The notes: generated from the sequence alone by a model not told the origin. A DNA stretch of 64,000 nt from Alistipes sp. dk3624 (GCF_009557455.1 NZ_CP045651.1:2294001-2358000), one strand, 5' to 3'; counted from the stretch's first letter, positions 10,796 through 20,161 are shown. Program-made: numbers and translations.

Positions 10796-11785
10796 ATGAA
10801 AGAGACTCGGAAAATTACGCTCGAAGAGATACAGCTTCCCATAGCCGGAAAAATCCGCAGCTATGAGGAGTATATAGCTTCCATCCTTCACAGCGACAAC
10901 CGCTACGTCGCTTCCATCACCGATTACATCCTGAGTAACCGGGGCAAGCAACTGCGTCCGTTGCTGGTGTTGCTGTCGGCGGCGTTGCACGGCGAAGTGG
11001 CCGATCGCAGCTACATGGGAGCCTCGCTCGTCGAGATGATCCATACGGCTTCGCTGATCCACGACGATGTGGTGGACGAGGCTTACGTGCGTCGCAGCGC
11101 TCCGTCGGTCAATGCGCTGTGGCATTCGCGCACGGCTGTGCTGATCGGCGATTATATTTTCGCCCGCACGTATCACGTGAGCTTGCAAAACGGGGGCTGG
11201 GACATGCTGACCGAGGTGACCCGTTCGATCCACGAAGTTTGCGAGGGGGAGCTGATCCAGACCGAACAGACCGAGAAACTGGCGATGACCGAAGCGATCT
11301 ATTACGATATCATCTATAAGAAGACCGCTTCGCTGCTGGGAGCTTGCGCTGCGGTCGGGGCGATTTCGGTAGGTGCGCCTGCCGACCGCGTGGCGGCTCT
11401 CAGGCAGTTCGGCGATCACCTGGGCATCGCGTTTCAGATCAAGGACGATATTCTGGACTATTCGCCGATGGAGGTGACCGGCAAACCGGCCGGAGGCGAT
11501 ATGCGCGAACGCAAGATCACGCTGCCGCTGCTCCGTTTGCTGGACCAGAGTGCGCCCGAACGCCGCCGGAAGCTGGTCGCCAAACTCAGCGACGTGCGTA
11601 ATTCGCCTAAAAACGTCGATTATCTGTGCAAGGCGGTGCTCGACAGCGACGGCATCGCGTATGCGCGGCAGTGCATGACCGAATACCGGAATCGGGCGCT
11701 GGCCTTCCTGGAAGGCTATCCGGAGTCCGACGTACTTCGTTCGCTGCATTTGTTCGCCGATTTCGTTCTTTCGCGCGATAAGTGA
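10796..11785 (+). CDS. ispB: Long-chain polyprenyl diphosphate synthase
   Basis: Trans-isoprenyl diphosphate synthase that extends FPP with IPP; the product likely serves as the menaquinone side chain. Seen: first aspartate-rich motif DDVVD at residues 90-94, second DDILD at 217-221, and the conserved GKQLRP segment at 50-55. 329 aa. Exact chain length (hexa- to octaprenyl) cannot be read from sequence. It stands alone on the + strand, with rsmG starting 126 bp downstream. Confidence 0.9.
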   Translation: MKETRKITLEEIQLPIAGKIRSYEEYIASILHSDNRYVASITDYILSNRGKQLRPLLVLLSAALHGEVADRSYMGASLVEMIHTASLIHDDVVDEAYVRRSAPSVNALWHSRTAVLIGDYIFARTYHVSLQNGGWDMLTEVTRSIHEVCEGELIQTEQTEKLAMTEAIYYDIIYKKTASLLGACAAVGAISVGAPADRVAALRQFGDHLGIAFQIKDDILDYSPMEVTGKPAGGDMRERKITLPLLRLLDQSAPERRRKLVAKLSDVRNSPKNVDYLCKAVLDSDGIAYARQCMTEYRNRALAFLEGYPESDVLRSLHLFADFVLSRDK

Positions 11786-11911
11786 TTTTGAAATCTTTTA
11801 CGGGATCGAACGCTCGCCTTTTTCCCGAAAGGCCGCCTGTCCGACGGAACGGTTTGCGCGGCCGACTTGCCGCCGGATCGGGCAACGGGCGGAATTCATG
11901 ACAAACAGAAC

Positions 11912-12535
11912 ATGGAACTCATTCTGAAATATTTTCCGGAACTTACGGCCGTACAGCGGGAACGGTTCGCCGCTCTCGGGGCGTTGTACCGCGAATGGAA
12001 CGACCGGATCAACGTCGTTTCGCGTAAGGACATCGACCAGCTTTACCTGCGGCATGTGCTGCACGGGCTGGCCATCGCGAAGGTGTGTGCGTTCCACCCC
12101 GGTGCGCGGGTGCTGGACGTGGGGTGCGGAGGCGGTTTCCCGGGGATTCCGCTGGCCATCCTTTTCCCGGAGGTTCGTTTCACGCTGGTCGATTCGATCG
12201 GCAAGAAGATCCGGGTCGTGCGGGAGATTTCCCGTGCGGCGGGAATTTCGAACGTAGAGGGCGTTCACAGCCGCGTCGAGCAGATGCCCGGAAAATTCGA
12301 TTTCGTCGTCAGCCGGGCCGTCACCGAAATGAAACCGTTCGTCGGTTGGGTGTGGAACAAGCTGGAACCGGTCGCCGGGGCCGGATCGCTGGCAGGGGGC
12401 ATACTGTACCTCAAGGGCGGCGACCTGGACGCCGAATTGGATGCGGTGGGCAAACCGTACACGGTGTTCGATATTCCGGATTTCTTCGGCGAGCCGTTTT
12501 TCGAAACCAAAAAGGTGGTTTACTTTCCGAAATAG
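11912..12535 (+). CDS. rsmG: 16S rRNA (guanine-527-N7)-methyltransferase
   Basis: SAM-dependent methyltransferase (GidB) that modifies the 530 loop of 16S rRNA. Seen: N-terminal REWNDRINVVSRKD and LYLRHVL segments, then motif I VLDVGCGGGFPG at residues 67-78, and a VSRAVTEM block late in the fold. 207 aa, normal length. The frame opens at 11867, but MELILKYF at 11912 matches the usual N-terminus. Confidence 0.95.
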   Translation: MELILKYFPELTAVQRERFAALGALYREWNDRINVVSRKDIDQLYLRHVLHGLAIAKVCAFHPGARVLDVGCGGGFPGIPLAILFPEVRFTLVDSIGKKIRVVREISRAAGISNVEGVHSRVEQMPGKFDFVVSRAVTEMKPFVGWVWNKLEPVAGAGSLAGGILYLKGGDLDAELDAVGKPYTVFDIPDFFGEPFFETKKVVYFPK

Positions 12536-12599
12536 GGGACGGACGGCGCATTTCCCGTATCGGCTATTTCGCTGGTATGCTTATTTTTCTCAAAAAGTT

Positions 12600-12629
12600 T
12601 TTGTATAAATCAAAAATGTTTTACCTTTG
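12600..12629 (+). promoter_or_regulatory. Strong Bacteroidetes promoter of rpmH
   Basis: TTTG ending at 12603, an 18-nt spacer, and a perfect -7 box TACCTTTG at 12622-12629 followed by C. It lies 67 nt upstream of rpmH. This is the best consensus promoter in the left arm and supports the phylum assignment. Confidence 0.8.
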
Positions 12630-12695
12630 CACTCCGTTGCGTGCGAATCGGACGCAGGACAAGAGAAACGAAAATAGATAAAAACATAAAACGCG

Positions 12696-12851
12696 ATGAA
12701 AAGGACTTTTCAACCCTCTCAGAGAAAAAAGATCAACAAGCACGGTTTCCGTGAAAGAATGTCTACTGCCAACGGTCGCAAGGTGCTTGCCGCCCGTCGC
12801 GCGAAAGGACGCAAGAAGTTGACCGTTTCCGACGACACCCGTTGGAAATAA
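12696..12851 (+). CDS. rpmH: 50S ribosomal protein L34
   Basis: 51-aa basic ribosomal protein, read directly from the sequence: starts [12 protein letters not shown] and continues with [23 protein letters not shown], the L34 signature, then a short acidic Bacteroidetes-type C-terminal tail ending DDTRWK. It has its own strong promoter and a terminator 24 bp downstream, so it is a single-gene unit. Confidence 0.97.
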   Translation: MKRTFQPSQRKKINKHGFRERMSTANGRKVLAARRAKGRKKLTVSDDTRWK

Positions 12852-12875
12852 TCGTTCCTGACAGAGAAATGAAGG

Positions 12876-12903
12876 GGCTGCTAAGCATTTGGCAGCCTTT
12901 TTT
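12876..12903 (+). terminator. Rho-independent terminator after rpmH
   Basis: Stem GGCTGC / GCAGCC with a 10-nt loop, followed at once by six T. Placed 24 bp after the rpmH stop. Confidence 0.8.
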
Positions 12904-12927
12904 CGTACCGTAAATATTTTAGGAATT

Positions 12928-14016
12928 ATGTTTGGGTTATCCGGAAAGTATGAGTCGCTGGTCGAAAAGGTCGACCGTTCGCAGCGCCTGAGCCGCGACG
13001 AAGCGTCGGTGTTGGCCGGTGCGCCGCTGGCGCTGCTGGGGTTGCTGGCCTCGCGGGTCAAGGAGCGTAAAAGCGGCCGCGAGGTCTATTATAACCGCAA
13101 TTTCCACATTGAGCCGACCAATATCTGCGTTTTCAACTGCCGGTTCTGTTCGTACCGGCGACCGGCGGGAGCTTCCGACGCGTGGGATTATTCGGAAGAG
13201 GAGATCCTCGCGCAGGTGGAAGCGCACCGCGATAGCGGGGCTACCGAGATTCACATCGTCGGCGGAGTGCATCCGCAACACGACATCTATTATTATGCCG
13301 ATCTGATCCGGAAGGTAAAGCGGATTCTGCCGCAGGCTTCGGTCAAGGCGTTCACGGCGATCGAACTGGCCTATATGATCGACAAGGCGGGACTGACCCC
13401 GCACGACGGCCTCGCATTGCTCAAGGAAGCCGGCATGGAGGCGATTCCCGGCGGCGGCGCCGAGATTTTCGACGAAGCGATCCGTGCGCGGATCTGCCCG
13501 GAGAAAGGGAGTTCCGAAACGTGGCTTGCGATGCACCGCGAAGCGCACCGGATCGGGATTTCGACCAATGCGACGATCCTGTACGGGCATGTCGAAAACT
13601 GGGAACACCGCATCGACCACCTCGACCGGCTCCGCACGCTGCAAGACGAAACGGGTGGCTTCAACGCGTTCATTCCGCTGAAGTACCGCAGCCGGCACAA
13701 CTCCATGTCCGAAGTAGGCGAAGTGAGTGTCGTCGAAGATATGCGGATGACGGCCCTGGCGCGTGTTTACCTCGATAATTTTCCGCATATCAAAGCCTAC
13801 TGGCCGATGTTCGGCAAGACGACGGCGCAGATCGCGCTGGCGTTCGGGGCCGACGATATGGACGGTACGATCGACGACAGCACGAAAATCTACTCGATGG
13901 CGGGAGCCGAGGACCAGTCTCCGGCCATGACCGCCGCCGATATGGAGCGGCTGATCCGCGATGCGGGATATCTGCCCGTCGAACGCGATACGTTTTACAA
14001 TCCGGTTAAAAAGTAG
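12928..14016 (+). CDS. mqnE: Aminofutalosine synthase (radical SAM)
   Basis: Radical SAM enzyme of the futalosine menaquinone pathway. Seen: CX3CX2C cluster motif (C67, C71, C74, within TNICVFNCRFCSY), then HIVGGVHP, KAFTAIE, a PGGGAEIFDE block and ATILYGHVE, all characteristic of MqnE. MqnC and CofH are relatives, but the GGVHP...KAFTA...ICPEKG combination favours MqnE. The frame opens inside the rpmH terminator; the ATG at 12928 is the sensible start. 362 aa. Confidence 0.88.
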   Translation: MFGLSGKYESLVEKVDRSQRLSRDEASVLAGAPLALLGLLASRVKERKSGREVYYNRNFHIEPTNICVFNCRFCSYRRPAGASDAWDYSEEEILAQVEAHRDSGATEIHIVGGVHPQHDIYYYADLIRKVKRILPQASVKAFTAIELAYMIDKAGLTPHDGLALLKEAGMEAIPGGGAEIFDEAIRARICPEKGSSETWLAMHREAHRIGISTNATILYGHVENWEHRIDHLDRLRTLQDETGGFNAFIPLKYRSRHNSMSEVGEVSVVEDMRMTALARVYLDNFPHIKAYWPMFGKTTAQIALAFGADDMDGTIDDSTKIYSMAGAEDQSPAMTAADMERLIRDAGYLPVERDTFYNPVKK

Positions 14017-14067
14017 TATATTTAACCCGGAATTGACCGGCCGAACCGGTCGTCTTAACCGTACGAT

Positions 14068-14952
14068 ATGGACTTTCTGAGAAAACTGGCCCGGAAGATC
14101 AACGGCAATCCGATTTCGCGCAATCTGGTGCTGGCTGCCTGTGCGATCATCGTGTTTATGTGCGTTGTGAATTTGCTGCTGAATCTTTTTACTCGCCACG
14201 GGCAAGTGCGCGACGTTCCCGATTTCAGCGGGATGACCGTCGAGGAGGCCGTCAAGGCCGGAAAGGGGGCTTCGCTGAAGATCGAGGTCAACGATTCGTT
14301 GTATGTCCCGGCCTATCCGGGCGGCGTGATCCTGGAACAGAACCCGTCGGCCGGGGCCCGGGTGAAATCCGGCCGTCATATTTTCGTGACGATCAATTCG
14401 TTCCATCAGAAGATGGTGACCGTTCCCTATGTGACCGGATTCTCGTTGCGTCAGGCGAAAAACAACCTGGAGATGGCCGGTCTGGAAATCAAGGAGCTGA
14501 TCTATAAGAGCGACATTGCGACCAATTATGTGCTGGAAGAGCGTTGCGCCGGTAAGGTGGTGCAGCCGGGCAGCAAGTTGCAGACCGAAATGGGGTCGGG
14601 CGTTACGCTGGTCGTCGGCATGGGCGAAGGAGGAAACGTGCAGCAGATCCCGCAGCTAGTCGGGTTTACGGCACGGGAGGCGAAAAGCCGACTTTGGGAA
14701 GCCGGTTTCAACGTAGGCAAGATCACTCGCGACGAAGGGATTACGGCCCTGAACGAAGTGGACGCCCGGGTTCATGCGCAGTCGCCCGCCACGGGCAGCC
14801 GCCGGACGCTGGGTACGAAGGTGAATTTCTCGCTGACTCTCGACGATAAGAAGCTCGATGCAGGGCGCAAGCAGTCCGACCGGGATGCTCGAAAGGCCGT
14901 TCGGGAATTGGCCGACAGCCTGGCTGCGACGGAAAGCGAAGTCGAAGAATAA
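14068..14952 (+). CDS. PASTA-domain membrane protein
   Basis: Single-pass inner-membrane protein with a short cytoplasmic N-terminus, one membrane segment at about residues 20-42 and three extracytoplasmic PASTA domains (about 45-113, 114-185 and 186-258), each with the V-P-x-(F/L)-x-G-(M/F)-(T/S) opening and a QxPxxG-type close. PASTA domains bind peptidoglycan or muropeptides. There is no kinase domain or transpeptidase attached, as is common for Bacteroidetes PASTA proteins. The C-terminus is charged. The RluD-type gene starts 14 bp downstream, so the two are probably co-transcribed. Confidence 0.9.
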   Translation: MDFLRKLARKINGNPISRNLVLAACAIIVFMCVVNLLLNLFTRHGQVRDVPDFSGMTVEEAVKAGKGASLKIEVNDSLYVPAYPGGVILEQNPSAGARVKSGRHIFVTINSFHQKMVTVPYVTGFSLRQAKNNLEMAGLEIKELIYKSDIATNYVLEERCAGKVVQPGSKLQTEMGSGVTLVVGMGEGGNVQQIPQLVGFTAREAKSRLWEAGFNVGKITRDEGITALNEVDARVHAQSPATGSRRTLGTKVNFSLTLDDKKLDAGRKQSDRDARKAVRELADSLAATESEVEE

Positions 14953-14966
14953 ATATTCCAGTCCGG

Positions 14967-16040
14967 ATGAACGAAGAGGATTTGCTGGGGGACGATCCCG
15001 AACTGACCGACGGGGCGGACCCGACGGAGGAGATGTACGAACACTACAGCGTGACGGTCGACAAAGGCCAGAACCTGTTGCGAATCGACAAGTTCCTGAC
15101 CAACCGGATGGAAGGCGCTTCGCGGAACCGGATTCAGACGGCGGCGGACGCCGGCAATATCCTGGTGAACGGCGTGCCCGTCAAGTCGAGTTATAAAGTC
15201 AAACCGCTGGATCGGGTATCGATCGTGATGCCCTATCCGTTGCGGGAAGTGGAGATCATTCCTGAAAACATACCGTTGGACATCCGTTACGAAGACGACG
15301 ACCTGATTATCGTCAACAAGCCGGCCGGCATGGTGGTGCATCCCGGTCACGGGAACTATTCGGGAACGCTGGTCAACGCGTTGACCTATCATCTGAAAGA
15401 TCTGCCGCTGTTCCGCGACGGCGATATGCGGGCCGGTTTGGTGCACCGAATCGACAAGAATACGTCCGGTATCCTCGTCGTTGCCAAAAACGAACGGGCG
15501 CACGCGCGCCTGGCCAAACAGTTTTTCGATCATTCGATCCATCGGGTCTATCATGCGCTGGTGTGGGGCAATATGGAGGCCGACGAGGGCACGGTCGTCG
15601 GAAATATCGGCCGCAGCGTGCGCGACCGGCTGAAAATGGCTGTCTTCCCGGACGGCGACGGCGGCAAACACGCCGTAACCCATTACCGGGTGCTCGAACG
15701 GCTCGGTTACGTCAATCTGATCGAATGCCGGCTCGAAACCGGGCGTACGCACCAGATCCGGGTGCACATGGAATACATCGGTCATCCGTTGTTCAACGAC
15801 GAACGTTACGGCGGCGATCGGATACTGAAAGGAACGACTTTCTCGAAATACAAACAGTTCGTCGAAAATTGTTTCCGGACGATGCCGCGCCACGGATTGC
15901 ATGCCCGTAGTCTCGGGTTCATCCATCCGGCGACCGGGAAGGATGTTTTTTTCGAGAGCGAGATGCCGGACGATATGCGGACGGTGCTCGACCGGTGGCG
16001 GAATTACGTTTCGGCCCGCCCGGAGGAGGGCGGTTGTTGA
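14967..16040 (+). CDS. rluD: Large-subunit rRNA pseudouridine synthase, RluD family
   Basis: Isomerises uridine to pseudouridine, probably in helix 69 of 23S rRNA. Seen: an N-terminal S4 RNA-binding domain (about residues 35-92), then the RluA/RluD catalytic motif GLVHRIDKNTSG with Asp163, and the ETGRTHQIRVH block. 357 aa. The family call is firm; RluD against RluC rests on the S4 domain and length. Confidence 0.92.
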   Translation: MNEEDLLGDDPELTDGADPTEEMYEHYSVTVDKGQNLLRIDKFLTNRMEGASRNRIQTAADAGNILVNGVPVKSSYKVKPLDRVSIVMPYPLREVEIIPENIPLDIRYEDDDLIIVNKPAGMVVHPGHGNYSGTLVNALTYHLKDLPLFRDGDMRAGLVHRIDKNTSGILVVAKNERAHARLAKQFFDHSIHRVYHALVWGNMEADEGTVVGNIGRSVRDRLKMAVFPDGDGGKHAVTHYRVLERLGYVNLIECRLETGRTHQIRVHMEYIGHPLFNDERYGGDRILKGTTFSKYKQFVENCFRTMPRHGLHARSLGFIHPATGKDVFFESEMPDDMRTVLDRWRNYVSARPEEGGC

Positions 16041-16063
16041 CGGCCGGTGAACAGGGCGAAATG

Positions 16064-16102
16064 AAACGGGCGGATTTTCTTAATCCGCCCGTTTCGTTTT
16101 TT
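16064..16102. terminator. Bidirectional terminator between convergent genes
   Basis: Stem of about 13 bp (AAACGGGCGGATT pairing with AATCCGCCCGTTT) with a short loop and a T-run of six. It lies between the RluD-type gene (+) and the lipoprotein gene (-) and can serve both. Confidence 0.85.
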
Positions 16103-17339
16103 ATTCCGTGACGATCACCGGTATCTTGATGTTGGCCGCAATCGTAGGTTGCGGATCTAATGTTCTTGAATATAGCGTATTCAGGCTGATGTAGTACGAT
16201 CCGATATCCTCCGTGTCCAGCGGCGCGAAAAAGATCAGTTGAAGGTACATGGCTTCCGGGGAGGTCGTACCTTTGTCGTCCTTGTATTTGAGACTCTGCC
16301 TGAAAAGGGTTCTGGCCGACGTTCCGTTTTCGTGCATGAACTGCTTGGTCAGGGTAAATCCGAGCGGCGGACGAACCTGCTGGAACAATTCCGAGGTGAC
16401 GCCTACGGCGGCCATGATCTCGCCCATTTCGATGTCGAGGGTTTTGTTGGCTTCGGTAATCTCGGCGTAATCGGAAACCTTCAGGGTAATGGCAGGCGCG
16501 ATGCACCGTGTCTGGTAAACTTTCACGAGAGCCGTTTTCAACACGTGGTTGGTCGTATCGTTCCGGTCCGTTAGGTAGATGTTTATATCGACCGGTACGA
16601 AGGCTTCGTCGGGTTTCGGGAAGTCGAGTCCGATCGGTTCCATCGTCCAGGTCGCGTTGTCTTTGTCGGTCAGGAAAAAATATCCGGCGAATTCGCCTCC
16701 GAGCTTGCAACTGTCGACGATCGCGTCCTCCATGTCGAATTTCGTAGCGCTGCCTTCCGAAATGGCGCACGGCAGCAATCGTACGGAAGTGGCGATCGGC
16801 GTGTTGTTCAGTTCGACGTAGGATACGGCCGGCGAAACGTCGATGTCTACCATGTCCCCGGTCAGTTTGATCCGCGTGTTCAGATTTCCGAAAGTCGCGG
16901 ACGTCAGCGCCACGCGCCGGTTGTCCGCATCGGTATAATTTAGCACCAGCGTGAAGTCGATGTCGCCGTAGTAGGCGCCGTCGAGAATTTCGATCTCGGC
17001 GATCCACTGTCCTTCGCAGGTCTCTCCGGCCTGGTTTTTATAAGGCGTTACGCCGACCAGCGAACATTCGGGAATGGTCGTGACGTACGAGGCTTTGGTG
17101 ATCTGCGAACGGATGGCGTCCAGTCGGAGGTCTTCCGCCTGGACGATATAATTCGATGGGTTGACCCGGAAGGGCACTTTCAGCGTCGATCCGTTCAGGA
17201 CGGTGATTTCGGACTGTAGCAGCGTGATGCCGGTCGGGTAGGGCCGTTTCAGCGTATCGATGTCGTCTTTCATCTCCTTGCATCCCGGAAGAACGGCGGT
17301 CAGCAGGGCTATTCCGCAATATAACAAAGCTTTTTTCAT
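16101..17339 (-). CDS. Bacteroidetes surface lipoprotein, unknown function
   Basis: 412-aa lipoprotein with a clear signal (lipobox LPGC, Cys20). After it come the acidic KEMKDDID stretch typical of exported Bacteroidetes lipoproteins and beta-rich repeats with VVxxV-type strands. It resembles the broad class of SusE/DUF1735-like or BACON-like surface lipoproteins, but I cannot assign a family. I chose ATG at 17339 over a TTG three codons earlier because it begins the signal peptide (MKKALLY). Confidence 0.75.
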   Translation of the reverse strand: MKKALLYCGIALLTAVLPGCKEMKDDIDTLKRPYPTGITLLQSEITVLNGSTLKVPFRVNPSNYIVQAEDLRLDAIRSQITKASYVTTIPECSLVGVTPYKNQAGETCEGQWIAEIEILDGAYYGDIDFTLVLNYTDADNRRVALTSATFGNLNTRIKLTGDMVDIDVSPAVSYVELNNTPIATSVRLLPCAISEGSATKFDMEDAIVDSCKLGGEFAGYFFLTDKDNATWTMEPIGLDFPKPDEAFVPVDINIYLTDRNDTTNHVLKTALVKVYQTRCIAPAITLKVSDYAEITEANKTLDIEMGEIMAAVGVTSELFQQVRPPLGFTLTKQFMHENGTSARTLFRQSLKYKDDKGTTSPEAMYLQLIFFAPLDTEDIGSYYISLNTLYSRTLDPQPTIAANIKIPVIVTE

Positions 17340-17353
17340 AGTGGTCAAATGAA

Positions 17354-17821
17354 TTACCTGATGCGATCCAGGGATCGTACCAGTTTGTCGTCTTTAACGA
17401 TTCCCCGGCGAGCGAGCAGGGTCAGGATCGCAGCGACGAGGGGAAAGGCCGCGGTCACCGACAGCGCTACGGGGCCGAAGCCTTCTTCGCCGAACGACTT
17501 CAGGTAGAGCGCCGTCACGCCGGCCGTCAGCAACAACAGTACGATTTGCGCCGTGCACAAGCGCTTTTGGAGCCTGCGTTTTTTGTAGCGGAAAACGGTG
17601 ATTATCTCCAGCACGATCGTTGCGCCCAGCAGCGTCGTGGCTGCGAGAGTCAGCGAGTTGACGATCGGACTGCTGCTGGCCGTCGGGTCGTCGTATCCCC
17701 AGACCATGATCCGGAAAACCGAGTTTTCCGGGCCGATCGCATGGGCCAGCGGCAGGAAGAACATCAGCCCCAGCAGCAGCGCCGACAGGAGCAGGTATAC
17801 GGTTTGAATGCGTTGTATCAT
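17354..17821 (-). CDS. DUF4293 membrane protein
   Basis: 155-aa membrane protein with four hydrophobic segments and the N-terminal MIQRIQTVYLLL motif characteristic of DUF4293, a Bacteroidetes family of unknown function. It overlaps the upstream GT2 stop by 4 bp (ATG at 17821 against the stop starting 17818), so the two are translationally coupled. Confidence 0.88.
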   Translation of the reverse strand: MIQRIQTVYLLLSALLLGLMFFLPLAHAIGPENSVFRIMVWGYDDPTASSSPIVNSLTLAATTLLGATIVLEIITVFRYKKRRLQKRLCTAQIVLLLLTAGVTALYLKSFGEEGFGPVALSVTAAFPLVAAILTLLARRGIVKDDKLVRSLDRIR

Positions 17822-18801
17822 TGTGAAACGGATTTGTTTTGAAGTTTTTCATCGATCAGGTAGCGGTTCCTGTCCCCGGAATTCCGGCTGATCAGTTCCC
17901 CGATGAAACCCGCCAGGAACAGTTGTACGCCGATGACGACGGCCCCCATCGCTATATAGAACAGCGGTTGATCGGTCGCGCCGCGCACCGGAATCAGGTG
18001 CGCCTGTTTATACAGTTTTTCGGCGATGACCCATACGGTCGTCGCGCCGCCGACCAGGAACATCAGCGTGCCCAATCCGCCGAAGAAGTACATCGGACTT
18101 TTGCCGAAGCGGGTCATGAACAGGACGGTGATCAGGTCGAGATATCCCTTGATCATCCGTTCCCATCCGAATTTCGACACCCCGTACTTCCGGGCCCGGT
18201 GATGCACGACCTTTTCGCCGATTCGTTTGAAACCGGCTTGCTTGGCCAGGAACGGGATGAACCGGTGCATTTCGCCGTAAACCTCGATGCTTTTGACCAC
18301 CTGGTTGCGGTAGGCTTTCAGGCCGCAGTTGAAGTCGTGCAGCTTGATTCCGGAAGCCAGTCGCGCCGTGCCGTTGAAGAATTTACTCGGCAGCGTCTTC
18401 CCGACCGGATCGAACCGGCGCTTTTTCCATCCGCTGACCAGGTCGTATCCCTCTTCGGTAACCATCCGGTACAGTTCCGGGATTTCGTCCGGCGAGTCCT
18501 GCAGATCGGCGTCCATCGTGATCACGACGTCGCCCCGGGCCGCTTCGAAGCCGCAGTAGAGTCCGGCCGATTTCCCGTAATTGCGCCTGAACCGGATGGC
18601 CCGGACGCACGGATTGGCGTCGTGCAGCGAGCGGATCACTTCCCACGAGCGGTCGTTGCTGCCGTCGTCCACGAAGATGACTTCGTACGAGAAGCGGTTC
18701 TCCGCCATCACCCGCTCGATCCATGCGAGCAATTCGGGCAACGATTCCTCCTCGTTGTACAGCGGGACGACTATCGAGATGTTCGGATTGTTTTCTAACA
18801 T
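17818..18801 (-). CDS. GT2 polyprenyl-phosphate glycosyltransferase
   Basis: Family 2 glycosyltransferase of the dolichyl-phosphate mannose synthase / GtrB type, which loads sugar onto undecaprenyl phosphate. Seen: VVPLYNEEESL near the N-terminus, VDDGSNDRS, the DAD motif at 97-99 in MDADLQDSPDEIP, FNCGLKAYR, then two membrane segments near 230-255 and 275-297. 327 aa from the ATG at 18801. It sits in a housekeeping-like cluster with DUF4293 and DUF4199, not in a capsule operon. Confidence 0.88.
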   Translation of the reverse strand: MLENNPNISIVVPLYNEEESLPELLAWIERVMAENRFSYEVIFVDDGSNDRSWEVIRSLHDANPCVRAIRFRRNYGKSAGLYCGFEAARGDVVITMDADLQDSPDEIPELYRMVTEEGYDLVSGWKKRRFDPVGKTLPSKFFNGTARLASGIKLHDFNCGLKAYRNQVVKSIEVYGEMHRFIPFLAKQAGFKRIGEKVVHHRARKYGVSKFGWERMIKGYLDLITVLFMTRFGKSPMYFFGGLGTLMFLVGGATTVWVIAEKLYKQAHLIPVRGATDQPLFYIAMGAVVIGVQLFLAGFIGELISRNSGDRNRYLIDEKLQNKSVSQ

Positions 18802-18814
18802 CGTGCTGTTGTTT

Positions 18815-19393
18815 TTATTCGGATTGCGGGGGCGTCGTGCCGTTTTGTCCGTTGTTCGCACCGGCGAACGGGTCGCCGTGGCGTTTGACGAACAACGATA
18901 CGATCAGGCCGAGCAGTCCGCCGTAAATAATCATCGTACCCACGCCGCTGAACACGACGAAGAGCGGGTTCCCCATCATTCTCGCCGCGATCGTACCGGC
19001 CGACTCGACCGCTTTCTCGTCCCATCCGTTTTCCACGTAGGTCGCGATCGCCAGGTCCATCTGTTGCCGGAAAAATTCCGGGTCGATCCATTTGTAAAGC
19101 ACGAACATGCCCAGTCCGCCGAGAATCCCGGCGAACAGCGACATCCGCAGGACGAAGGCCATGCTTTGGCCGAACGAAAAGCCGGCGGCTCCGCGCAGGG
19201 CCGCCATCCGGCTCGAATAGAAATAGAGAAATCCGGCGATCGAAAAGAAGCCCAGCGCGCCCGCCAGCGATGCGACGCCCGTATGCGAGCGCATCAGGTG
19301 ACCGGCGATCGCAAGGATCGCATAGGTCAGGCCCATGTAGAACCCGCCGGTCGCCGCCTCCCTCCATGCAATGCTATTGAATGATTTTTCCAT
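18815..19393 (-). CDS. DUF4199 membrane protein
   Basis: 192-aa protein with four predicted membrane helices and the SFGQSMAFVLRMSLFAGIL and MxNPLFVVFSGV segments seen in DUF4199 proteins of Bacteroidetes. Function unknown. It lies 13 bp upstream of the GT2 start, in the same operon. Confidence 0.82.
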   Translation of the reverse strand: MEKSFNSIAWREAATGGFYMGLTYAILAIAGHLMRSHTGVASLAGALGFFSIAGFLYFYSSRMAALRGAAGFSFGQSMAFVLRMSLFAGILGGLGMFVLYKWIDPEFFRQQMDLAIATYVENGWDEKAVESAGTIAARMMGNPLFVVFSGVGTMIIYGGLLGLIVSLFVKRHGDPFAGANNGQNGTTPPQSE

Positions 19394-19417
19394 CGTAACG
19401 ATTTTCTGATTGTCGGT

Positions 19418-20020
19418 TTAAACGAGGTTGCCGATGCCTTCGCGCAGGATCGAGATGTCGTCCGGGTCGGTGCAGTCGACCACCGTCGTCGGGACGTGGT
19501 TGCCGTATCCGCCGTCGATCACCGCATCCACCAGTGTTCCGTAACGCTCGTAGATCAGCGACGGGTCGGTCGTGTACTCCTCTTCCCGGCTGTCTTTGAC
19601 CGAGGCCGTGACCATCGGATTGCCCAGCGCTTCGACCAGCGCGATCGGAATGCCGTTATCCGGAATACGTATCCCCACCGTTTTTTTCTTTTCCAGGAAT
19701 TTGTCCGGAATTTTTCCCGATGCGTTGAGGATGAAGGTAAACGGGCCGGGCAGGTTGCGTTTCAGCAGTTTGAAGACCGTGTTGTCCACCTTGGCGTATG
19801 CCGCGACTACGCTCAGGTCGGGGCAGATGATCGAAAAGTCGGGGCCCGTTTTACCGGTGATCGCGCGGATCCGCTCGATGGCCTTGGTGCTTTTCAGCGA
19901 GCAGCCGAACGCGTAGACGCTGTCGGTCGGATAGATGATCACGCCGTCGCGTGCGAGGATGTCCGCCGCCTGCGCGACGGATTTCTCATTCGGGTTTTGC
20001 GGATAGATTTTGATGATCAT
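19418..20020 (-). CDS. L-threonylcarbamoyladenylate synthase family (TsaC/Sua5/YciO)
   Basis: YrdC-fold protein. Seen: ILARDGVIIYPTDSVYAFGC near the N-terminus, LPGPFTFIL and VGIRIPDNGI segments, all conserved in the family that makes threonylcarbamoyl-AMP for the tRNA t6A37 modification. 200 aa, without the Sua5 C-terminal domain. YciO-like paralogues share these motifs, so TsaC function is probable rather than certain. The SRP RNA lies just upstream on the same strand. Confidence 0.85.
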   Translation of the reverse strand: MIIKIYPQNPNEKSVAQAADILARDGVIIYPTDSVYAFGCSLKSTKAIERIRAITGKTGPDFSIICPDLSVVAAYAKVDNTVFKLLKRNLPGPFTFILNASGKIPDKFLEKKKTVGIRIPDNGIPIALVEALGNPMVTASVKDSREEEYTTDPSLIYERYGTLVDAVIDGGYGNHVPTTVVDCTDPDDISILREGIGNLV

Positions 20021-20060
20021 AACCCTGTGTCGTTTTGTCGTGACGGTCGAAATAAAAAAT

Positions 20061-20156
20061 GGGTAAGCTACTTATATCGCACCGCTACAACCGCCTACCC
20101 TTGCTGTCTTCCGACCCTGGGGGATTCAGCAGGAGCTGGTCGTATAAGACTTACCC
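20061..20156 (-). ncRNA. ffs: Signal recognition particle RNA (small bacterial type)
   Basis: On the - strand, GGGTAAG at the 5' end pairs with CTTACCC at the 3' end, closing a long hairpin of 96 nt. The apical part carries GGTCGGAAGACAGCAAGG: the GGAA tetraloop with the flanking AGCA symmetric-loop bases that define SRP helix 8. Length and closing helix fit the 4.5S-like SRP RNA of Bacteroidetes. A consensus promoter sits directly upstream. Confidence 0.88.
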
Positions 20157-20161
20157 AGGGA

